DNA of 36,103 bases from an uncultured Saprospiraceae bacterium. GTDB taxonomy: Bacteria; Bacteroidota; Bacteroidia; Chitinophagales; Saprospiraceae. The notes under the pieces are model-generated. The model was not told the DNA's origin and did not search any database. It saw only the letters and a program-made list of their open reading frames with translations. The position numbers were made by a program, and so were the translations under genes. How positions within the stretch are numbered: position 1 is the stretch's first letter; each line of letters opens with the position of its first letter. This document shows, piece by piece, positions 8,489-17,290 of this stretch. Location: assembly GCA_937967615.1 (NCBI GenBank), contig CALCMJ010000092.1, positions 1-36,103 of the forward strand, given 5' to 3'.

Positions 8489-9949
8489 ATGATGAAACAG
8501 ATTTTATTTAGCCTGATTTTCCTTGCCTTATGTATGTGTAATAGTCTTGCACAAGCAGATAGAAATTCAGACTTATTTATCGAGTTCAAGAAGCTAGACA
8601 GTATTTTCTTTGACCGTGGGTTTAATAAGTGTGATATGGATTATTTACAGAGTCGCATAGCCGATGATTTGAAGTTTTATCACGATCAAAGTGGATTCCA
8701 AGATAGAAATGCCTTCTTTGAGAATATTCGCAAATACATCTGTAATAATTCAGAAAGAAAACCAATACGCAAGGTAGACACAAATAGTTTGGAAGTATTT
8801 CCACTCCATAATAATGGTGTATTGTATGGTGCTATCCAGAAAGGCATTCATCATTTTTATTTAAGAGAAAATGGAAAAGATGATCTATGGACAAGTACAG
8901 CAAAATTCACAAACGTTTGGATTTTGAATAATAAAACTTGGACATTAAGCGAAGTTTTGAGTTACGACCATCAAGATCCAATTTTTGAAGCCCCCAAAAG
9001 TAGTATTGAAAATTTACTAAAAGAGAACAATGTTCCAGCATTAGGCATTGGAATAATCGAAAATGGTGAGTTGACTAAAGTTGAAGTTTATGGAACTTTA
9101 GACCAACATAAAACAGCACCATATAACACCATTTTCAAAGTAGCATCATTAACAAAACCCATTGTTGCCTTAACCGCATTAAAACTAATAGACAAGGGTT
9201 TACTGAGTTTAGACGAACCCTTATATAGATATTGGATTGACCCTGAAATTAAAAACGATAAGCGATATAAGAAGTTGACACCAACAATCGTTTTAACCCA
9301 CCAAACGGGCTTTCCAAATTGGCGCTATCTAACTGATTCAAATACATTGACATTTCAATTTGACCCAGGAACAAAATATCAATATTCTGGTGAAGGCTTT
9401 GAATATTTAAGGAAAGCCATAGAAAACAAATTGGGTAAAAGCATTGAAGAGCTAGCAAAAGAATTTTTATTTGACCCGCTTGAAATGTCAGATACTCGAT
9501 TTTGGTGGGATGCGCAAATGGATGAAAATAGATATGCCCAAAACTTTGATGAAAAAGGAGAAAAGTTAGAAACGATAAAATACTATGAAGCAAACGCTGC
9601 AGGAAATCTCTTAACTACTGTTGAGGATTATGGAAAATTTTTAGCTTATGTAATCAATGGCGCTGAACTTTCAAAAGATCTTTATCAAGAAATGATAAAG
9701 CAACAAGTAGTACTAAAAGAAAATAATTATTTTGGATTGGGCTGGGAAATCCTAACAGATTTTAGTAATGATGAATTTGCTTTATTACATTCCGGAAAAG
9801 ACCCTGGAGTAAGTACATTAGCAATATGGTTTCCAAAATCTAAAAATGGCTATTTGATTTTCTTGAATGGGGATAATGTGGATAGTATCTATGAAGAATT
9901 ACTAACAAAAAGACTTTATCTTGGAAATGACTTGTGGAATAGGAGATAG
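8489..9949 (+). CDS. Secreted DUF4440-like / beta-lactamase-fold serine hydrolase fusion
   Basis: About 486 residues with a signal peptide (MMKQILFSLIFLALCMCNSLAQ). Start is placed at the ATG at 8489; an in-frame GTG at 8483 and ATG at 8492 are alternatives. Residues about 25-160 look like an NTF2-fold DUF4440/SnoaL-type domain (LDSIFFDRGFNKCDMDYLQS, ending in NKTWTLSEVLSYDHQ). Residues about 170-480 form a class C beta-lactamase / D-Ala-D-Ala peptidase-type hydrolase with SLTK (Ser220, Lys223), YSG (Tyr299) and HSG near the C terminus. All three active-site boxes are present, with Gly in place of Asn in YxN. Class C-fold enzymes of this type are usually esterases or peptidases, so true beta-lactamase activity is not implied. 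Confidence 0.88.
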   Translation: MMKQILFSLIFLALCMCNSLAQADRNSDLFIEFKKLDSIFFDRGFNKCDMDYLQSRIADDLKFYHDQSGFQDRNAFFENIRKYICNNSERKPIRKVDTNSLEVFPLHNNGVLYGAIQKGIHHFYLRENGKDDLWTSTAKFTNVWILNNKTWTLSEVLSYDHQDPIFEAPKSSIENLLKENNVPALGIGIIENGELTKVEVYGTLDQHKTAPYNTIFKVASLTKPIVALTALKLIDKGLLSLDEPLYRYWIDPEIKNDKRYKKLTPTIVLTHQTGFPNWRYLTDSNTLTFQFDPGTKYQYSGEGFEYLRKAIENKLGKSIEELAKEFLFDPLEMSDTRFWWDAQMDENRYAQNFDEKGEKLETIKYYEANAAGNLLTTVEDYGKFLAYVINGAELSKDLYQEMIKQQVVLKENNYFGLGWEILTDFSNDEFALLHSGKDPGVSTLAIWFPKSKNGYLIFLNGDNVDSIYEELLTKRLYLGNDLWNRR

Positions 9950-10105
9950 AAAAATTTGCAAAAAAGAAGAATGCATAACTCTTTGCTTATCTTGTGTGAC
10001 ACATCTTACTATAATCTTAATTTGACCTTAAGAAAAACTTATTCGAAATATGATTTTTGTTCTGTTTCTAAAATAAAGGATCTTGTCAAATAGAAATAAA
10101 TTTAT

Positions 10106-10441
10106 ATGAAAAATTATTTCATCATTTTATTTACGTCTACATTTTATTTTATTAGTTGTTCTTCAGGCATGACGTTTGAAGAACAAATAATTAATGACTT
10201 ATCAACAAAACTCCCAAGTGGAACCTGTGATGGTTATCCGAAGGGTACAATAATATCTAATATCAAAGTAGGTAAAATTGTTGATATTGGTTTAGATGGT
10301 ATGACTGACGTTTCTTATGAATTGTCATATGAAATTAATGGTGTTAAAAAAGATACATCAAGTGCAATGCTTTATTTAAAAAGAGGATCAAAATACAAGT
10401 TAGCTGTTATGGGTTGCGATTCTGATATAACAAATGATTAA
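10106..10441 (+). CDS. Small lipoprotein of unknown function
   Basis: A 111-residue protein that I do not recognise. The N terminus MKNYFIILFTSTFYFISCSS is a lipoprotein signal with lipidated Cys18. The mature part is short, with two further cysteines (SGTCDGYP and VMGCDSD) that could form a disulfide. A strand-rich middle (VDIGLDGMTDVSYELSYEIN) resembles small envelope proteins common in Bacteroidota. It stands alone between the serine hydrolase and the alginate regulator, 156 bp after the former. Signal peptide and clean frame make it a real gene, but no role can be proposed. Confidence 0.7.
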   Translation: MKNYFIILFTSTFYFISCSSGMTFEEQIINDLSTKLPSGTCDGYPKGTIISNIKVGKIVDIGLDGMTDVSYELSYEINGVKKDTSSAMLYLKRGSKYKLAVMGCDSDITND

Positions 10442-10755
10442 CTAAATCGAAAGCAAAAAATTCGAATTAGTAAGTAAACCAAAATTTGCCGACCCTTAAA
10501 AAACCAAGGATTCATATAGAGACATTGCTTCCTGATAATTAGGTCATGTAAGGTATTGCCTGTTATCGTTATGTTCCTAAATCCTGATTTTTACGTCCGC
10601 TACAATTCTTAACAGGCACCCCAATACTTGTTTTAATCTAAATTATATGGTGCTTTAGGCAGTAGAAATTCTAGAATCTATCCTCTTAAATTTTACGAAT
10701 AGACGCTATCAATAAAGAGATTTGATGGATAACCCACGCATTTTGCAATATAAAT
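10442..10755. other. Non-coding gap before the alginate locus
   Basis: No credible gene. The only structure I see is a perfect 9-bp inverted repeat with distant arms: TGCCTGTTA at 10557-10565 and TAACAGGCA at 10610-10618. It is separated by 44 bp, so it may be chance or part of an mRNA 3' structure for the preceding lipoprotein gene. Confidence 0.4.
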
Positions 10756-10786
10756 TTTGTCATTATAAATTTTTTAGATACATTTG
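10756..10786 (+). promoter_or_regulatory. Bacteroidota-type promoter of the gntR regulator
   Basis: A -33 element TTTG (10756-10759), a spacer of exactly 19 bp, and a -7 element TACATTTG (10779-10786) match the Bacteroidota consensus TTTG-N19-TAnnTTTG. The predicted start lies around 10790-10795, giving a leader of about 35 nt before the ATG at 10827. The -7 box overlaps the first of two regulator operators, so binding there should block initiation. Confidence 0.75.
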
Positions 10787-10810
10787 GTTGACCAATAATT
10801 GGTTGACCAA
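10784..10810. promoter_or_regulatory. Twin GntR/FadR-type operators, TTGGT-TG-ACCAA twice
   Basis: Two identical 12-bp sites TTGGTTGACCAA occupy 10784-10795 and 10799-10810, with centres 15 bp apart. Each is a palindrome (TTGGT/ACCAA) around a 2-bp centre, like the TGGT-ACCA half-sites known for FadR-subfamily regulators. The first overlaps the -7 box TACATTTG and the second covers the expected transcription start. The gene immediately downstream is a FadR/GntR regulator, so negative autoregulation is the natural reading. I found no further TTGGT-N2-ACCAA copy in the other intergenic regions of this locus. Confidence 0.72.
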
Positions 10811-10826
10811 ATAAAGCTATTTGTAA

Positions 10827-11537
10827 ATGTTAGATCATCTGCGCAAGATATCCCTAGAGAATCCGGTTGATATTATTATCAAGCAAATAAGGACTCTTAT
10901 CAGTTCAGGTCAGATCCCTCCAGGAGAAAAACTACCCCCTGAAAGAAAATTAGCTGAACATTTAGGAGTGAGCAGAGGACAAGTTAGAGATGCTCTGAGT
11001 AAACTAGAGTTTTATGGAATACTGAAGACAGTTCCTCAGAGTGGCACCTTTGTATCAGGAATAGGTATAGTAGCACTTGAAGGCCTGATCACTGATGTAT
11101 TGCAAATTGATGCACATGATTTTACATCCCTTGTAGAAACTAGAGTAATCTTAGAGACTAATGCAGCGCGTCTTGCTGCAGAAAAAAGAACTCCTGACGA
11201 TATAATAATTTTAACAAATGCATTGAATGCCTATGAGAAAGCACTCAAAGGAGGCAATGTAGCTGTAGAAGAAGATCTTTTATTCCATATTAAAATAGCT
11301 GAGGCCAGCAAGAACAAAGTATTGAAATCACTAATGATGATCATCACACCAGATATAATTAAAAACTTTATAAGCCTTAAAGTTTGTGATGAAAATAACA
11401 ATATGAAAACCATTCAGGAGCACAGGTTGATTCTAGATTGTATTATCAAGCAAAAGCCTGAAGAAGCTTCTTTGGCAATGGCTGTCCATTTAGCGGATGT
11501 TTTAGATTTTAATAAAAAAAATGAAAAATTAAATTAA
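10827..11537 (+). CDS. FadR-subfamily GntR regulator of the alginate locus
   Basis: A 236-residue transcription factor. Residues about 12-78 form a GntR winged helix (GEKLPPERKLAEHLGVSRGQ, then SGTFVS at the wing). Residues about 90-230 form an all-helical FCD ligand domain with the typical TRVILETNAARLAAE start and His residues in LLFHIKIAEAS, EHRLILD and AVHLADV that fit the FCD metal/ligand pocket. It is the first gene of the alginate cluster, divided from susC by 130 bp containing a perfect palindrome. Relatives with FCD domains usually respond to sugar acids or other carboxylates, so a pathway intermediate such as KDG or DEH is a likely effector (inference). Its own promoter carries two matching operators. 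Confidence 0.9.
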   Translation: MLDHLRKISLENPVDIIIKQIRTLISSGQIPPGEKLPPERKLAEHLGVSRGQVRDALSKLEFYGILKTVPQSGTFVSGIGIVALEGLITDVLQIDAHDFTSLVETRVILETNAARLAAEKRTPDDIIILTNALNAYEKALKGGNVAVEEDLLFHIKIAEASKNKVLKSLMMIITPDIIKNFISLKVCDENNNMKTIQEHRLILDCIIKQKPEEASLAMAVHLADVLDFNKKNEKLN

Positions 11538-11558
11538 GCAATCTTATAAATCCAAATG

Positions 11559-11579
11559 GAGTAAGCATTATGCTTACTC
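11559..11579. promoter_or_regulatory. Perfect palindrome between gntR and susC
   Basis: Arms GAGTAAGCAT (11559-11568) and ATGCTTACTC (11570-11579) are perfect inverse complements around one central T. It begins 22 bp after the gntR stop and ends about 88 bp before the susC ATG. It could be the gntR transcription terminator, though no U-run follows, or an operator for the susC transcript. Its sequence differs from the TTGGT-type operator, so if it is a binding site it probably serves another regulator. I found no clear second copy in the window. Confidence 0.5.
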
Positions 11580-11667
11580 AAAGTCATTTTGAAAAGTAGT
11601 AAGAACATACACATAGACCTACAATGATTCTTGCTATAATTAACAACCTTTAAAAGGTAACCAGATT

Positions 11668-14600
11668 ATGAAAAAACTAATGAAAAAAAAATGGTTAAGT
11701 AAATCAATTTTCATAGGCTCAAAGAAAATAAAGTCTATGTTTTTTGCATCGTTCATCTTATGTATTGGTGCATTTTCGAGTTTAAATGCACAGACAGTAT
11801 CAGGAACTCTTGTTGGTGCAGAAGGCGAACCACTGATTGGGGTAAATGTATTAGTTAAAGATACCAATCGCGGAACAATTACAGATATTGATGGGAATTA
11901 TTCAATTCAAGCAAGTCCCGGTGAAACTCTAGAATTCAGTTATATTGGATATAACACTTCAGAAGTAGTAGTAGGAAATGATCCTAATATTTCCATGACT
12001 ATGATGACCGACAATCAAACCTTAGATGAGATAGTAGTTATTGGTTACGGAACATCAAAAAAATCTCATTTAACTGGGGCAATTTCTAAAGTTACCAATG
12101 ATAAACTTGATCAACTTCCGGTGTCAAGGGTGGACGACGCCCTTGTTGGACAGGTGTCAGGTGTAAATATTGCTGCCACAGAGGGAGAAGCAGGTTCTGC
12201 ACCTACGATAAGAATACGGGGAACAGGATCAATGGTGGCCAGTTCTGATCCTTTGATTGTTGTAGACGGTTTGATAGTAGATAACGACTTTTTAGGTTCA
12301 TTAGATATGAATGACGTAGAGTCTTTTGAAGTATTAAAAGATGCTGCATCTTCTGCTATTTATGGTTCGAGGGGAGGTAATGGTGTTATTTTAATTACAA
12401 CCAAAGATGGTAAGTCGGGAAAAACAAAATTTTCATATAACGGTTATTACGGTGTAAAAGAAGCACTTACTAGTGATGCCTACTATTTTTCTATTGCGGA
12501 AACTGCAGCGGCAGAAATGGCTGCAAATGGAGAACTGTCACCTAGAACACAATACAAACAAGCCATTGGCATTGATAGGGACTGGCAAGATGAAATTTTT
12601 GATGGAGGGAGTATTATGAGCCATTCTATAAGTGCACGAGGTGGTAGTGAACGAACCAAGTTCAGTACCACTTTTAGTTATCTGCATGATGAGGGTGTAT
12701 TGTTAACTGATGACTTTAAAAAGTATGCAGTAAATCTAAAGTTAAAAACAGAAATTAATGATAAGCTTTCTTATGGTATATCCGTTGCACCATCTTATTC
12801 AGATAGAAGAAGATTTGATGGGTCTACACATGATATATTAAGACAAACTCCTTGGTTGCCAGTATACCATGATCAAAATACGATCAAATATGTGGATACT
12901 AATACGTATCCAAATGTAAAGGTGGGTGACTACGCTCTACAAAGACATTTTGATAACTATGATTTTTTTGGCGATGGTAGCACGGTAAATATTAGTAATA
13001 CTTCTAACACAAATCCAGCAGCAAAAGTCTTAGAAAGAGATAGAAATGATTATAAAATAAAAGTGTTTGGTAGTACTTATCTGCAGTACAAAATTATGGA
13101 CGGTCTTAAGTTTCGAACTGTCTTTTCTGGAGATTTTCAAAATACGGAACAAGATCGTTGGCAGGGTGTGGAGGCTGACAGAAGAGGTGCTTCTCGTGCC
13201 CAGTTGGATATTGCAAATCAAAATAGATCACACATAGTATTTGAAAACTTTTTCACTTATGATAAGGAAATTGGCGTTCAAGAATTTAATGCAGTACTTG
13301 GTATGTCAACAGAAAAATATAGTACTAAGGAAAGCAATATTAGGGGTACAGGATACTCTTCTGATTTGTTAAAAACAATATCTGCTGCAACTGCAATATC
13401 TGCTTTTGGGTCTTCTCAATATGAAAACAGTTTCTTATCTACCTTCGGACGACTAAACTATGCTTATGATTACAAATACCTAGCTTCAGTAAGTTTCAGA
13501 AGAGATGGTAGTTCTGTCTTTGGTCCGGATAATAAATATGGCTTCTTTCCGGCGGTTTCAGCTGGATGGGTAGTCAGTGAAGAGGACTTTTTTAGTAATG
13601 GCATCTTTGACTATTTGAAAGTGAGAGCTAGTTACGGTTTTACTGGAAACAATAGAATTGATACAGGAAATGATTTAATTGATAACTATCCTTACGATGC
13701 ATTACTTGGGACAAGTACTGCAGTTGTTAATGGAACTGTGACTGCTGGGTTTAATGCATTAAACATTGCTAATCCAGGTTTGCAATGGGAAAGATCAAGA
13801 GAGATAAACCCAGGTATAGATTTTGGCTTGTTTAATAACCTCATATCAGGATCTGTAGATTATTATGTCAGAAATAGTGATCAATTATTGCTTTACAACC
13901 CAATTTCTTCTACTACTGGATTTACGGAGGCATTGGTTAATTTAGGTGAGGTAGAAAATAAGGGTTATGAATTGGAGTTGAGGACTAATAATTATAGAGG
14001 ATCGGATTTTACATGGACTTCAACTTTTATCGCATCCAGGAATGAAAACACTTTGATTGATTTTGCTGAATCCAATGGCCAGACCTTAAATGTAGATACT
14101 AAAAGAGCAGCACTTTGGATAAATCAAGAAGGACATCCTATTTCGTCTTTCTATGGTTGGGTTGTAGATAGTGAAATAGATCCAAAGAACTTATCAAATT
14201 CATTTCATCCGGTAGGAGGGCAGGCACAAGATGTTTATGTGAAGGATTTGAATGGCGATGGTCTCATTGATGATGATGACAGAACTATATTAGGCAATCC
14301 ATATCCTGATTTGGTTTGGAGTTTTGGAAACGTTTTTGGGTTCAAAGGATTTGATTTGGGCTTCATGTTCCAGGGATCACATGGTGCTGAGGTCAGAAAT
14401 ATGGGAGATCAGTATTTGTTCAATCATTTTAATAGCTCTCAAGATTATGACCCTGCCACAACACCTAACCAAGGATTTATTAAGCAGAAGATATTTACGA
14501 ATTCTATTGTTCAGGATGCCTCATATATTGCATTAAGGAATATTACATTAGGGTATGATCTTAGTTCAAATCTTTTGACTAAATCTAAAGCTTTCTCATC

Positions 14601-14769
14601 AGGAAGAATTTATGTGTCAGGTCAAAATTTACTTTACAACACGGCAGAGGGATATACTGGTTTTAACCCAGAATCAATAAATAACACAAGTGCAACGACT
14701 TGGGGATACCAAAGAGCTGGCTCGCCAATTCAAAAAGTTATCTCATTTGGAGTAAATCTCGAGTTTTAA
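11668..14769 (+). CDS. susC: SusC-like TonB-dependent outer-membrane transporter, alginate locus
   Basis: A 1033-residue outer-membrane importer for oligosaccharides driven by TonB. A long signal region (cleavage near Ala41-Gln42 in SLNAQ) is followed by a carboxypeptidase-D-regulatory-like domain (about 44-125: SGTLVGAEGEPLIGVNVLVK). Next come a TonB box (LDEIVVIGYG), the plug (about 135-245, with RIRGTGSM, PLIVVDGL and SAIYGSRGGNGVILITTK), and a 22-strand barrel ending in aromatic VISFGVNLEF. Size and order match the SusC/RagA family. It lies directly before susD (29 bp) and with it forms the lidded importer. The substrate is taken to be alginate oligomers because of the PL7 lyases and the KDG pathway downstream. 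The leader of 130 bp has a palindrome but no convincing TAnnTTTG promoter. Confidence 0.96.
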   Translation: MKKLMKKKWLSKSIFIGSKKIKSMFFASFILCIGAFSSLNAQTVSGTLVGAEGEPLIGVNVLVKDTNRGTITDIDGNYSIQASPGETLEFSYIGYNTSEVVVGNDPNISMTMMTDNQTLDEIVVIGYGTSKKSHLTGAISKVTNDKLDQLPVSRVDDALVGQVSGVNIAATEGEAGSAPTIRIRGTGSMVASSDPLIVVDGLIVDNDFLGSLDMNDVESFEVLKDAASSAIYGSRGGNGVILITTKDGKSGKTKFSYNGYYGVKEALTSDAYYFSIAETAAAEMAANGELSPRTQYKQAIGIDRDWQDEIFDGGSIMSHSISARGGSERTKFSTTFSYLHDEGVLLTDDFKKYAVNLKLKTEINDKLSYGISVAPSYSDRRRFDGSTHDILRQTPWLPVYHDQNTIKYVDTNTYPNVKVGDYALQRHFDNYDFFGDGSTVNISNTSNTNPAAKVLERDRNDYKIKVFGSTYLQYKIMDGLKFRTVFSGDFQNTEQDRWQGVEADRRGASRAQLDIANQNRSHIVFENFFTYDKEIGVQEFNAVLGMSTEKYSTKESNIRGTGYSSDLLKTISAATAISAFGSSQYENSFLSTFGRLNYAYDYKYLASVSFRRDGSSVFGPDNKYGFFPAVSAGWVVSEEDFFSNGIFDYLKVRASYGFTGNNRIDTGNDLIDNYPYDALLGTSTAVVNGTVTAGFNALNIANPGLQWERSREINPGIDFGLFNNLISGSVDYYVRNSDQLLLYNPISSTTGFTEALVNLGEVENKGYELELRTNNYRGSDFTWTSTFIASRNENTLIDFAESNGQTLNVDTKRAALWINQEGHPISSFYGWVVDSEIDPKNLSNSFHPVGGQAQDVYVKDLNGDGLIDDDDRTILGNPYPDLVWSFGNVFGFKGFDLGFMFQGSHGAEVRNMGDQYLFNHFNSSQDYDPATTPNQGFIKQKIFTNSIVQDASYIALRNITLGYDLSSNLLTKSKAFSSGRIYVSGQNLLYNTAEGYTGFNPESINNTSATTWGYQRAGSPIQKVISFGVNLEF

Positions 14770-14798
14770 TCATGAAGTAAAATTTAAAAAAGTAAATA

Positions 14799-16217
14799 AT
14801 GAAACATATATATATAGTATTAATTTTTGTTGCACTCATTTTGACCTCTTGTGGGGAAGATTATTTGAGCCCAACGCCAACTGCTGCAATAAGTGCTTCA
14901 GGTTATTTTACAACTGCGGATCAATTGGAATCTGGTGTCATTAATATGTATGATGGCATACAAGGTGTAAATTCTACATCAACGAATGATAATCATTCCA
15001 TCCAAGTTGAATTTTATTTAACGGAAATGCGAAGTGATAATACGAGGACAAAGTCAAGTGAAGGAGAAGCAGCTCAATTTGAAAGTTTTTCAATAGAAGC
15101 CAATAATGGTATTGTAATAGATTATTACAGAAGTTTTTACAATACTATTTTTAGAGCCAATACTGTTCTAGAAAATTTGGGAGTTGTTTCAGGAAGCGAA
15201 GCTGCCCAATTTGAAGGTGAGGCAAAATTTGTTAGAGCCTATGCTTACTTTCAGCTCGTTAGACTTTTCGGAGATGTTCCTTTAATCGATGCTGTTATAG
15301 GGCCTTTGGACACAGATAAGCAATTTACAAGAGTTAGCAAAAGTGAAGTTTACAATTTAATTGTTAGTGATTTAAAGACTGCAGTTGAAAATTTAAATGA
15401 AAATCATAGAACAAGAGCTTCAAAGCCAGCAGCACAAGCATTATTAGCAAAGGTCCAATTGACTTTAGGCAATTATGGAGACGCTAGAGCGCTGTGTGAA
15501 AGTATAGTAAACTCTGGTTCATATTCACTTGAGACGGACTTTAAAGATGTGTTTTATAATGAATCTAATAGTGAAGTCATATTTGCAATAGGTTATGTTC
15601 CTGATGACTTTAATGATTCGCAAAATTTTTCTGCAGAATGGTTAAACGCGGTAGGAAGAACATCTGGAGTAAATTATTGTACGAATGAAGTTGTTGCATT
15701 CTTGGATGAAAATGGTGGGAATAGAACAGCATTTTCATATAGACAAGATGCACTGCAAACAATCCAAAATCAAGTAGTCAAATATTTACCAAATGGTGAT
15801 GAAGATTTAGGTATTCCTGCTACTTCAGGAGATCCTACTTTGGCCGGTAACGATTGGATTGTATTGAGATATGCTGATGTATTACTAATGCATGTAGAGG
15901 CAATCTTAGGATCAAATCCAACTACCTCTGACATTGCAGCTACGACTTCCTTTAAAGCAGTTAGAGAAAGAGCTGGATTTACAGAAAATGTAGTAGAAGT
16001 TACCAAGGCAGAATTATTAGATGAAAGAAGAGCTGAGTTAGCTTTTGAAAATCAAAGACTTTTTGACTTAATCAGATTTGGTGTAGCAGAAACAGTACTA
16101 GGTGACTTTGCCTCAAGCAACGGATATTCATTTAGTGCAAATGATTTATTGCTACCTATTCCAGATGCTGAAATTGGATTAAGTAATGGCACATTGACTC
16201 AAAATCCTGGATATTAA
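14799..16217 (+). CDS. susD: SusD-like glycan-binding lipoprotein, alginate locus
   Basis: A 472-residue RagB/SusD family lipoprotein, the surface lid of the SusC transporter. The signal MKHIYIVLIFVALILTSC gives lipidated Cys18. The family's N-terminal pattern (DYLSPTPTAAIS, SGYFTTADQLESGVINMYDG), the helical repeat region (GEAKFVRAYAYFQLVRLFGDVPLI), and the C-terminal block (DERRAELAFENQRLFDLIRF, then LLLPIPDAEI and TQNPGY) are all present. The intact C terminus is a useful reference for the decayed susD tail near 26.0 kb. It is 29 bp after susC and 33 bp before the PKD lipoprotein, so one transcript is likely. Alginate oligomer binding is inferred from neighbours. Confidence 0.96.
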   Translation: MKHIYIVLIFVALILTSCGEDYLSPTPTAAISASGYFTTADQLESGVINMYDGIQGVNSTSTNDNHSIQVEFYLTEMRSDNTRTKSSEGEAAQFESFSIEANNGIVIDYYRSFYNTIFRANTVLENLGVVSGSEAAQFEGEAKFVRAYAYFQLVRLFGDVPLIDAVIGPLDTDKQFTRVSKSEVYNLIVSDLKTAVENLNENHRTRASKPAAQALLAKVQLTLGNYGDARALCESIVNSGSYSLETDFKDVFYNESNSEVIFAIGYVPDDFNDSQNFSAEWLNAVGRTSGVNYCTNEVVAFLDENGGNRTAFSYRQDALQTIQNQVVKYLPNGDEDLGIPATSGDPTLAGNDWIVLRYADVLLMHVEAILGSNPTTSDIAATTSFKAVRERAGFTENVVEVTKAELLDERRAELAFENQRLFDLIRFGVAETVLGDFASSNGYSFSANDLLLPIPDAEIGLSNGTLTQNPGY

Positions 16218-16250
16218 TATTTGTTTTTTTCAATAAAATAAAAAGAAATT

Positions 16251-17231
16251 ATGAAATCTTTAATATATAAAATTGGTGGACCCTTCTACATGTTGTTGAT
16301 AGTGTGCGCCTTTTTTGCTTCATGCGATTTCGATTACGAAATAGCTGATACAAATTCAATTGTAGATGAAACTTTGCCAAAAGCTGGTTTTAGCTATTCG
16401 CAGGCAGCTGATGAAGCTTGGCGTACAGTTTCGTTTACGAATACTTCAGCAAGTTCTACCGATTTTTCTTGGGACCTTGGAAATGCTGGGGATACTTCTA
16501 CTGATGAAAATCCTTCGTATACTTATCCAGGGGCAGGTGTATATACTGTCACTTTGATGGTAAGTGACAAAAATGGTATCAATGATGCTATAACAAGAGA
16601 AGTTACAGTCATTGAACCAGAGGAGCCGGATGTGCCAGACCCAATTGTTATCAATGCAGAGTTTGATAAACTTCCAAAATCTTCAGGGTCTGATTGTTCT
16701 TGTGCTGCTTGGATAAATAAGAATATTGGTGAACAAGGAGAATCAAGTTCAGGAAATGGTGGATCGGATAATGTTGTTAAGTTTGATAATAATGAACCAG
16801 ATCATGTCTATCAGGAATTTGCAGTACAACCAAATGCAAATTATTCAATTGAGTTAGTTACTTCATTTAAGCCTTCAGAAAATGGTCCTTTCCCAGCTAT
16901 GCTTGAAGTTAGAGTTTTAGCAGGGACGGGTTATAACTCTGGATATACTCCAACGTATTATACAGAGACTGTAGATTTCCCACAAGAAGATTGGGGTTAC
17001 TCTACAGTAGCACAAGTGGAAGATTCTGCAAATAATCTTTTTGTAGAAGTCCAAGAAAATCCAGGCAATGATGATTATACATCGTACACATATGTTTTTA
17101 ATTCTGGAGATAATAATAGTGTTGCTCTATTTATAAGAGGAATTGGTGGAGATGCCATCGGAGATTATGGATATACTGGAGGAGACGAAGAAATAAGAGC
17201 AGATTACGTTCTTATTACGGCGATTAATTAA
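16251..17231 (+). CDS. PKD-domain surface lipoprotein, probable alginate-binding protein
   Basis: A 326-residue lipoprotein (lipidated Cys25 in AFFASC). Residues about 42-118 form a PKD domain (AGFSYSQAA through FSWDLGNAGDTSTDENPSYTYP). A Pro/Glu-rich linker (EPEEPDVPDP) leads to a strand-rich C-terminal domain (about 130-326) with SSGSDCSCAAWINKNIG at its start. I do not recognise the C-terminal domain; its jelly-roll-like character and position right after SusD suggest a surface glycan-binding protein. Similar PKD-plus-unknown lipoproteins sit in alginate loci of other marine Bacteroidota. It is 33 bp after susD. A strong hairpin between it and the PL7 gene probably lowers or ends read-through. 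Confidence 0.8.
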   Translation: MKSLIYKIGGPFYMLLIVCAFFASCDFDYEIADTNSIVDETLPKAGFSYSQAADEAWRTVSFTNTSASSTDFSWDLGNAGDTSTDENPSYTYPGAGVYTVTLMVSDKNGINDAITREVTVIEPEEPDVPDPIVINAEFDKLPKSSGSDCSCAAWINKNIGEQGESSSGNGGSDNVVKFDNNEPDHVYQEFAVQPNANYSIELVTSFKPSENGPFPAMLEVRVLAGTGYNSGYTPTYYTETVDFPQEDWGYSTVAQVEDSANNLFVEVQENPGNDDYTSYTYVFNSGDNNSVALFIRGIGGDAIGDYGYTGGDEEIRADYVLITAIN

Positions 17232-17290
17232 TTAACTTAAAGTATGATCATAGGATAAGAATATAAACAATCTATTAAGAATAAGCTCAA

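Noticed and set aside
8489..9949. True antibiotic-resistance beta-lactamase
   Set aside because: The YSG variant and N-terminal extra domain point to a general serine hydrolase; nothing shows beta-lactam action.
11230..14770. Insertion sequence or transposase in the alginate locus
   Set aside because: No transposase-like frame or terminal inverted repeats were seen anywhere in 10.4-26.8 kb.
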